Shown here piece after piece: positions 21,940 through 25,093 of a DNA stretch of 25,093 nt. Position 1 is the stretch's first letter. Every line of letters begins with the position of its first letter. This DNA is from an uncultured Sutterella sp. (lineage in GTDB: Bacteria; Pseudomonadota; Gammaproteobacteria; Burkholderiales; Burkholderiaceae_F), in contig UQUM01000027.1 of assembly GCA_900544255.1 (NCBI GenBank), positions 1 through 25,093 on the forward strand, given 5' to 3'. A model generated the notes under the pieces. That model saw only the letters and a list, made by a program, of their open reading frames with translations, searched no databases and was not told where the DNA came from. A program made the position numbers and the translations under genes.

Positions 21940-23022
21940 TCAGTGTTCGCCGAGGCTTGCGAGCAGTTCGGCCTGATGTTCGGCAGTAAGCGCCGTGATG
22001 ATGTCGGAAAGGTCGCCGTCCATGATGGCATCGAGCTTATAAAGCGTGAGATTGATGCGGTGGTCCGTGACGCGCCCCTGCGGGTAGTTGTAGGTACGGA
22101 TGCGTTCGCTTCGGTCGCCGCTTCCCACGAGGCTCTTACGTTCGCTTGCCTGCTGCGCCTCCTGCTTGGCGACTTCCGCGGCGTAAAGGCGGGAAGCGAG
22201 AACGGCCATGGCACGGTCTTTGTTCTGACGCTGGCTGCGTTCGTCCTGGCATTCCACCACCAGGCCGGTAGGAAGGTGCGTGATACGTACGGCGGAGTCC
22301 GTTTTCTGCACGTGCTGACCACCCGCGCCCGAAGCGCGGTAGACGTCGATTCGAAGGTCGGCGGGATTGATTTCCACTTGCTGCACTTCATCCAATTCCG
22401 GCAGCACGGCCACGGTGCAGGCCGAGGTGTGGATGCGACCCTGGGCTTCGGTCGCGGGAACGCGCTGCACGCGGTGGCCGCCCGATTCGAACTTCAACTG
22501 CGAATAGGCGCCTTCGCCGATCACACGGCAGATGACTTCCTTGTAACCGCCGAGGTCGCTTTCGTTTTTGCTCACGATTTCCACCTGCCAGCCGCGGCGT
22601 TCGGCGTAGCGCATGTACATGCGGAGCAGGTCGCCCGCAAAAAGCGCCGATTCGTCGCCGCCCGTGCCGGCGCGGATTTCAAGGAAGATGTTGCGCTGAT
22701 CGTTGGGATCCTTCGGCAGAAGCAGGATTTCCAGGTCTTTTTCCAGCTGCTCGAGCGTCGCTTTCCCCGACTTGATTTCATCCTGGGCAAATTCGGCAAA
22801 AGACGGATCTTCCTTGGCCATTTCTTCGGCGGCGACGATGTCGTTTTCCGCTTTTTCGTAGGCCTTCATCTTGACCGTTACCGGTTCGATTTCCGCGCGT
22901 TCCTGCGAGAGGGCGCGGAAGCGGTTCATGTCGTCGGCGGCATCGGGCGCCGCGAGCATGGCATCGATTTCTTCAAGGCGCCGGCAAAGCCCGAGAAGCT
23001 TGCTGCGCATGCTGTCTTTCAT
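21940..23022 (-). CDS. prfA: Peptide chain release factor 1
   Basis: A 360-residue RF1, which terminates translation at UAA and UAG. With the start at 23022 the length equals E. coli RF1. The stop-codon recognition tripeptide PAT (189-191) identifies RF1 rather than RF2, and GGQ (Gln236) in ASGAGGQHVQ promotes peptidyl-tRNA hydrolysis. An upstream in-frame start at 23061 would add 13 residues unlike the family and is rejected; ATG 23025 and ATG 23010 are other options, and none has a strong Shine-Dalgarno sequence. A terminator-like hairpin separates it from hemA. Confidence 0.97.
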   Translation of the reverse strand: MKDSMRSKLLGLCRRLEEIDAMLAAPDAADDMNRFRALSQERAEIEPVTVKMKAYEKAENDIVAAEEMAKEDPSFAEFAQDEIKSGKATLEQLEKDLEILLLPKDPNDQRNIFLEIRAGTGGDESALFAGDLLRMYMRYAERRGWQVEIVSKNESDLGGYKEVICRVIGEGAYSQLKFESGGHRVQRVPATEAQGRIHTSACTVAVLPELDEVQQVEINPADLRIDVYRASGAGGQHVQKTDSAVRITHLPTGLVVECQDERSQRQNKDRAMAVLASRLYAAEVAKQEAQQASERKSLVGSGDRSERIRTYNYPQGRVTDHRINLTLYKLDAIMDGDLSDIITALTAEHQAELLASLGEH

Positions 23023-23052
23023 CATGGTCGTACGGAATAAAAAAACGGACGG

Positions 23053-23083
23053 TAAAAACAAAGGTTCCGCCCTCAGGCGGAAC
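23053..23083 (-). terminator. Terminator/attenuator between hemA and prfA
   Basis: GTTCCGCC (23064-23071) and GGCGGAAC (23076-23083) form a perfect 8-bp stem with a tetraloop; on the minus strand a CTTTGTTTTT tail follows. It lies 15 bases past the hemA stop and 31 bases before the prfA end of the gap, so it could reduce hemA read-through into prfA. Confidence 0.7.
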
Positions 23084-23097
23084 GGGAACCAACTATT

Positions 23098-24387
23098 TTA
23101 GCGGTCGCGGTGCTCAAAGAAGTGCCCCACGACGTAAGTCATATGTTCTCGCTCGGCGTCGGTGAGTCCTTCGGCGTTGCGTAACAAGACCGTCGGATCG
23201 TGAATGAGCTTCTTCGTGAGGGATTTCGTGAGCATGTCAAGTACGTCGTTCGGATCCTTGCCCGCGGCGAGTTCTTTTTTGGCAAGCGCCAACTCGTTGC
23301 ACCGAATGCGTTCTGCGCGATCCCGGAGGCGGGCAATCGTCGGAACGACGCTGCGCATCATGAGCCAACGGTTAAAGGCGGCTACGGAGAGCGAAATAAT
23401 GCCTTCGGCTTCGATGACGGCCGCCTGACGGCTTTCTTTGCCGGACTGAACGACGGCCCCCAATTCGTCCATCGTGTAGACGTAGACGTCGTCCAAACGG
23501 GACACTTCCGCTTCCACGTCGCGCGGCACCGCCAGGTCGACGATGCAGATCGGCCGGTGGCTGCGGGCCTTGACGGCGCGTTCGATCATACCGAGACCGA
23601 TGATGGGGAGGGCGGATGCGGTGCAGGTGACGATGATGTCGAAGTCAGCGATGCGTTCAGGAAGATCCTGCAGGCGGATTGCCGTGCCGTTATAGCGGGC
23701 GGCAAGCGCTTGGCCGCGATCGACGGAACGGTTGGCGACCGTGACGGAGGCGGGATTTTGGGCGCCGAAGTGCGCGGCGCAGAGTTCAATCATTTCGCCC
23801 GCGCCCACGTAAAGGACGTGTTCTTTTTCAAGCGAGCCGAAAAGTCGCATCGAGAGACGGACGGCGGCGGCTGCCAAACTCACGGAACTCGAGCCGATGG
23901 CGGTTTTGGAGCGGACGTCCTTGGCGGTGGCAAAAGCGGATTCAAAGAGATGGTTGAGCATCACGCCCAACGTTTTCTTTTCACGGGCGGCTTGGACGGC
24001 CTTTTTAAACTGCCCCACGATCTGTGTTTCGCCCAAAACCATGGAGTCAATGCCGCAGACGACGCGGAAAAGATGACGCGCGCATTCCCCGTCGGCATGG
24101 CGGTAAAGGTGCGGTGTGAGCTGCGTCAAGGACACCGCCTTCGTGTCGGAAAGAAATTCCGTGAGGCGCTCGGCGGCGCGTTCGGCGTCCTGCGCCGCAC
24201 AATAAAGTTCGGTGCGGTTGCAGGTCGAAAGAATCATGGCTTCGGTGACGCCGCCGGCGTCCGGTGACGACAGTCGTTCACGGATCGCTTTTAAATTGGG
24301 GGCGATTTCTTCGGGGCCGAAGGCGACGCGTTCCCGAACGGAAAGCGGAGCCGTCGTGTGATTCAGGCCAAGACAAAGCAGCTGCAT
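23098..24387 (-). CDS. hemA: Glutamyl-tRNA reductase
   Basis: A 429-residue GluTR, which reduces glutamyl-tRNA to glutamate-1-semialdehyde, the committed step of C5-pathway tetrapyrrole synthesis. The catalytic Cys56 lies in LSTCNRTELY; GETQIVGQFK (119-128) is in the catalytic domain, VGAGEM (194-199) is the NADPH-binding loop, and a long helical dimerisation domain closes the protein. It opens the hemA-prfA-prmC order. A perfect -10 hexamer lies about 80 bases upstream. Together with hemB in the same window, this shows that the organism makes its own haem precursors. Confidence 0.97.
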   Translation of the reverse strand: MQLLCLGLNHTTAPLSVRERVAFGPEEIAPNLKAIRERLSSPDAGGVTEAMILSTCNRTELYCAAQDAERAAERLTEFLSDTKAVSLTQLTPHLYRHADGECARHLFRVVCGIDSMVLGETQIVGQFKKAVQAAREKKTLGVMLNHLFESAFATAKDVRSKTAIGSSSVSLAAAAVRLSMRLFGSLEKEHVLYVGAGEMIELCAAHFGAQNPASVTVANRSVDRGQALAARYNGTAIRLQDLPERIADFDIIVTCTASALPIIGLGMIERAVKARSHRPICIVDLAVPRDVEAEVSRLDDVYVYTMDELGAVVQSGKESRQAAVIEAEGIISLSVAAFNRWLMMRSVVPTIARLRDRAERIRCNELALAKKELAAGKDPNDVLDMLTKSLTKKLIHDPTVLLRNAEGLTDAEREHMTYVVGHFFEHRDR

Positions 24388-24467
24388 GGTGATGTGGGGA
24401 AACGCCTTTGACCGCGGACAAGAGGTCTGCGGGAGGACGTTTTATTGTTTTCTGTCAGAACGGCGGG

Positions 24468-24473
24468 ATTATA
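24468..24473 (-). promoter_or_regulatory. Probable -10 element of the hemA promoter
   Basis: Reads TATAAT on the minus strand; a weak TTTTCT lies 17 bases upstream as a possible -35. Transcription would start near 24461, giving a leader of roughly 75 bases. Confidence 0.5.
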
Positions 24474-24535
24474 AAAACCCAAGACTTTCAGAAAACTTAA
24501 GCTTGCCTGCTGCAGAAAAACGGTTTCGAGAGGAA

Positions 24536-24589
24536 AGCGGCAGACGGAAAATCCGCGCGTCGGCGGTTGGGGGCCGTTCCCGGTCACCG
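24536..24589 (+). pseudogene. Decayed copy of the 3' two-thirds of tRNA-Phe
   Basis: These 54 bases align without gaps to 24825-24878 of the intact tRNA-Phe, with about 40 identities. Within this, GAAAATCCGCG and GTCGGCGGTT are unchanged and separated by a single differing base. Mismatches break the anticodon stem and change TTCGATT of the T loop to TTGGGGG, and the final CCA reads CCG, so it cannot be a working tRNA. The 5' third is not recognisable. The rest of the 24474-24754 gap holds nothing I can identify. Confidence 0.75.
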
Positions 24590-24754
24590 AACTTCGGACG
24601 ATTTTGGCGGCCGACAACGGAGCAAGGAAAGAACAAGGTAAGCCGTACCAGCGGAAGTTAGTTGGAACGAAATTTTTTCTGAGGACGAATAATTGATTTT
24701 AAAAGACTTTGAAGCGAACGGATGATCGAAGTCGTAAAAAGTTGGGAAAAAGGC

Positions 24755-24783
24755 TTGCATTCGGCAAAAAAGGCCGGTATAGT
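24755..24783 (+). promoter_or_regulatory. Promoter of tRNA-Phe
   Basis: TTGCAT (24755-24760) and TATAGT (24778-24783) with an ideal 17-base spacer, ending 19 bases before the mature tRNA. It is the best sigma-70-type promoter in the window. Confidence 0.8.
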
Positions 24784-24802
24784 TCTGCCTTCTTCGCGAG
24801 GC

Positions 24803-24878
24803 GGCTAGGTAGCTCAGTTGGTAGAGCAGCGGATTGAAAATCCGCGTGTCGGCGGTTCGATTCCGTCCCTAGCCACCA
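24803..24878 (+). tRNA. tRNA-Phe (anticodon GAA)
   Basis: A 76-base cloverleaf: acceptor GGCTAGG/CCTAGCC, D stem GCTC/GAGC, anticodon stem GCGGA/TCCGC with loop TTGAAAA (anticodon GAA at 24836-24838), and T arm GGCGG-TTCGATT-CCGTC. CCA is encoded. All stems are sound, with one G-T pair in the T stem. It has its own promoter and terminator. Confidence 0.98.
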
Positions 24879-24909
24879 TTCTCCTTTTGAAGAAGCGAAA
24901 TGCAAAACT

Positions 24910-24940
24910 CCACAACCTTCGGGTTTGTGGATTTTTTTTT
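24910..24940 (+). terminator. Terminator of tRNA-Phe
   Basis: CCACAACC pairs with GGTTTGTGG (one bulged T) closed by a TTCG tetraloop, followed by a run of nine T at 24932-24940. A textbook intrinsic terminator. Confidence 0.92.
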
Positions 24941-24971
24941 GCACAAAAATCGGGCGAAAGTATCATATTAT

Positions 24972-25085
24972 TTATCATTAATGTGATAATTTTTACAGTT
25001 AATACATATGGTTACTGATGTATTAACTGTAAACGCAGCATACGGGTGCTACGTTTGTGAGCTAAAGCAGTGGCGTCATTTGACG
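24972..25085. repeat. Cluster of inverted repeats downstream of tRNA-Phe
   Basis: Four inverted repeats follow one another: TTATCA/TGATAA (24972-24977, 24984-24989); a perfect 16-bp pair with arms 24992-25007 and 25018-25033 around a 10-base loop; AAACG-AGCA with TGCT-CGTTT (25031-25056, one mismatch); and CGTCA/TGACG (25074-25085). The first two are very AT-rich, unlike the rest of the window. None has a terminator-type T tail apart from the first. Possible operators, integration-site arms or the edge of an acquired element; no gene is visible before the window ends. Confidence 0.7.
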
Positions 25086-25093
25086 TACTCCCT

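Noticed and set aside
24699..24944. Minus-strand frame of 81 codons with the phrase GTESNRRHADFQSAALPTELP
   Set aside because: It is the antisense translation of the tRNA-Phe gene and its flanks, a well-known false protein prediction.

Overview
The window looks like a chromosomal segment of a gut-type betaproteobacterium of the Burkholderiales, most likely Sutterellaceae (Sutterella/Parasutterella-like). This is inferred from an HslV with the propeptide MEQFHG, a DksA whose zinc-finger positions read Cys-Thr-Ser-Ala, a zinc-ligand-free HemB, the sspA-sspB and hemA-prfA-prmC orders, and a DcuB-type anaerobic C4-dicarboxylate carrier. Nearly everything is core housekeeping. The accessory items are a lone TnpB, an orphan nuclease-domain fragment, a decayed tRNA copy and a palindrome-rich AT-rich tail.

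Layout, plus-strand half (1-12948): the end of an azlC gene and an azlD gene split by a frameshift at an A8 run; an operon of two lipid A-type acyltransferases, dapF and rlmI; then a COG0523 (CobW-like) GTPase, dksA, hslV-hslU, a minus-strand PD-(D/E)XK fragment, a HAD pyrimidine 5'-nucleotidase and sppA; and last the TnpB with a strongly structured 3' end that probably encodes its guide RNA.

Minus-strand half (24387 down to 13089), in reading order: hemA, prfA, prmC; a nitroreductase and a Nif3-like protein; sspA, sspB and tRNA-Thr(TGT); a rhodanese lipoprotein; dcuB; mnmA; engB and hemB. The two halves converge at about 12.95-13.09 kb, where the TnpB element and the hemB terminator meet. 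On the plus strand at the right edge lies tRNA-Phe(GAA) with a good promoter and terminator. A degenerate copy of its 3' two-thirds lies 289 bp upstream, and a set of inverted repeats including a perfect 16-bp palindrome arm lies downstream.

Functional themes: envelope and cell-wall precursor synthesis (LpxL-like enzymes, DapF), protein quality control (HslUV, SspB, SppA), stringent and metal-linked transcription control (DksA beside a COG0523 GTPase), tetrapyrrole synthesis (HemA, HemB), translation and tRNA/rRNA modification (PrfA, PrmC, MnmA, RlmI, EngB), and anaerobic fumarate/succinate exchange (DcuB). No CRISPR array, rRNA or complete prophage is visible. The items most worth a second look are the TnpB with a relocated RuvC-II glutamate and no zinc ribbon plus its putative guide RNA, the azlD slippery-site frameshift, the tRNA-Phe pseudogene, and the palindromic tail.
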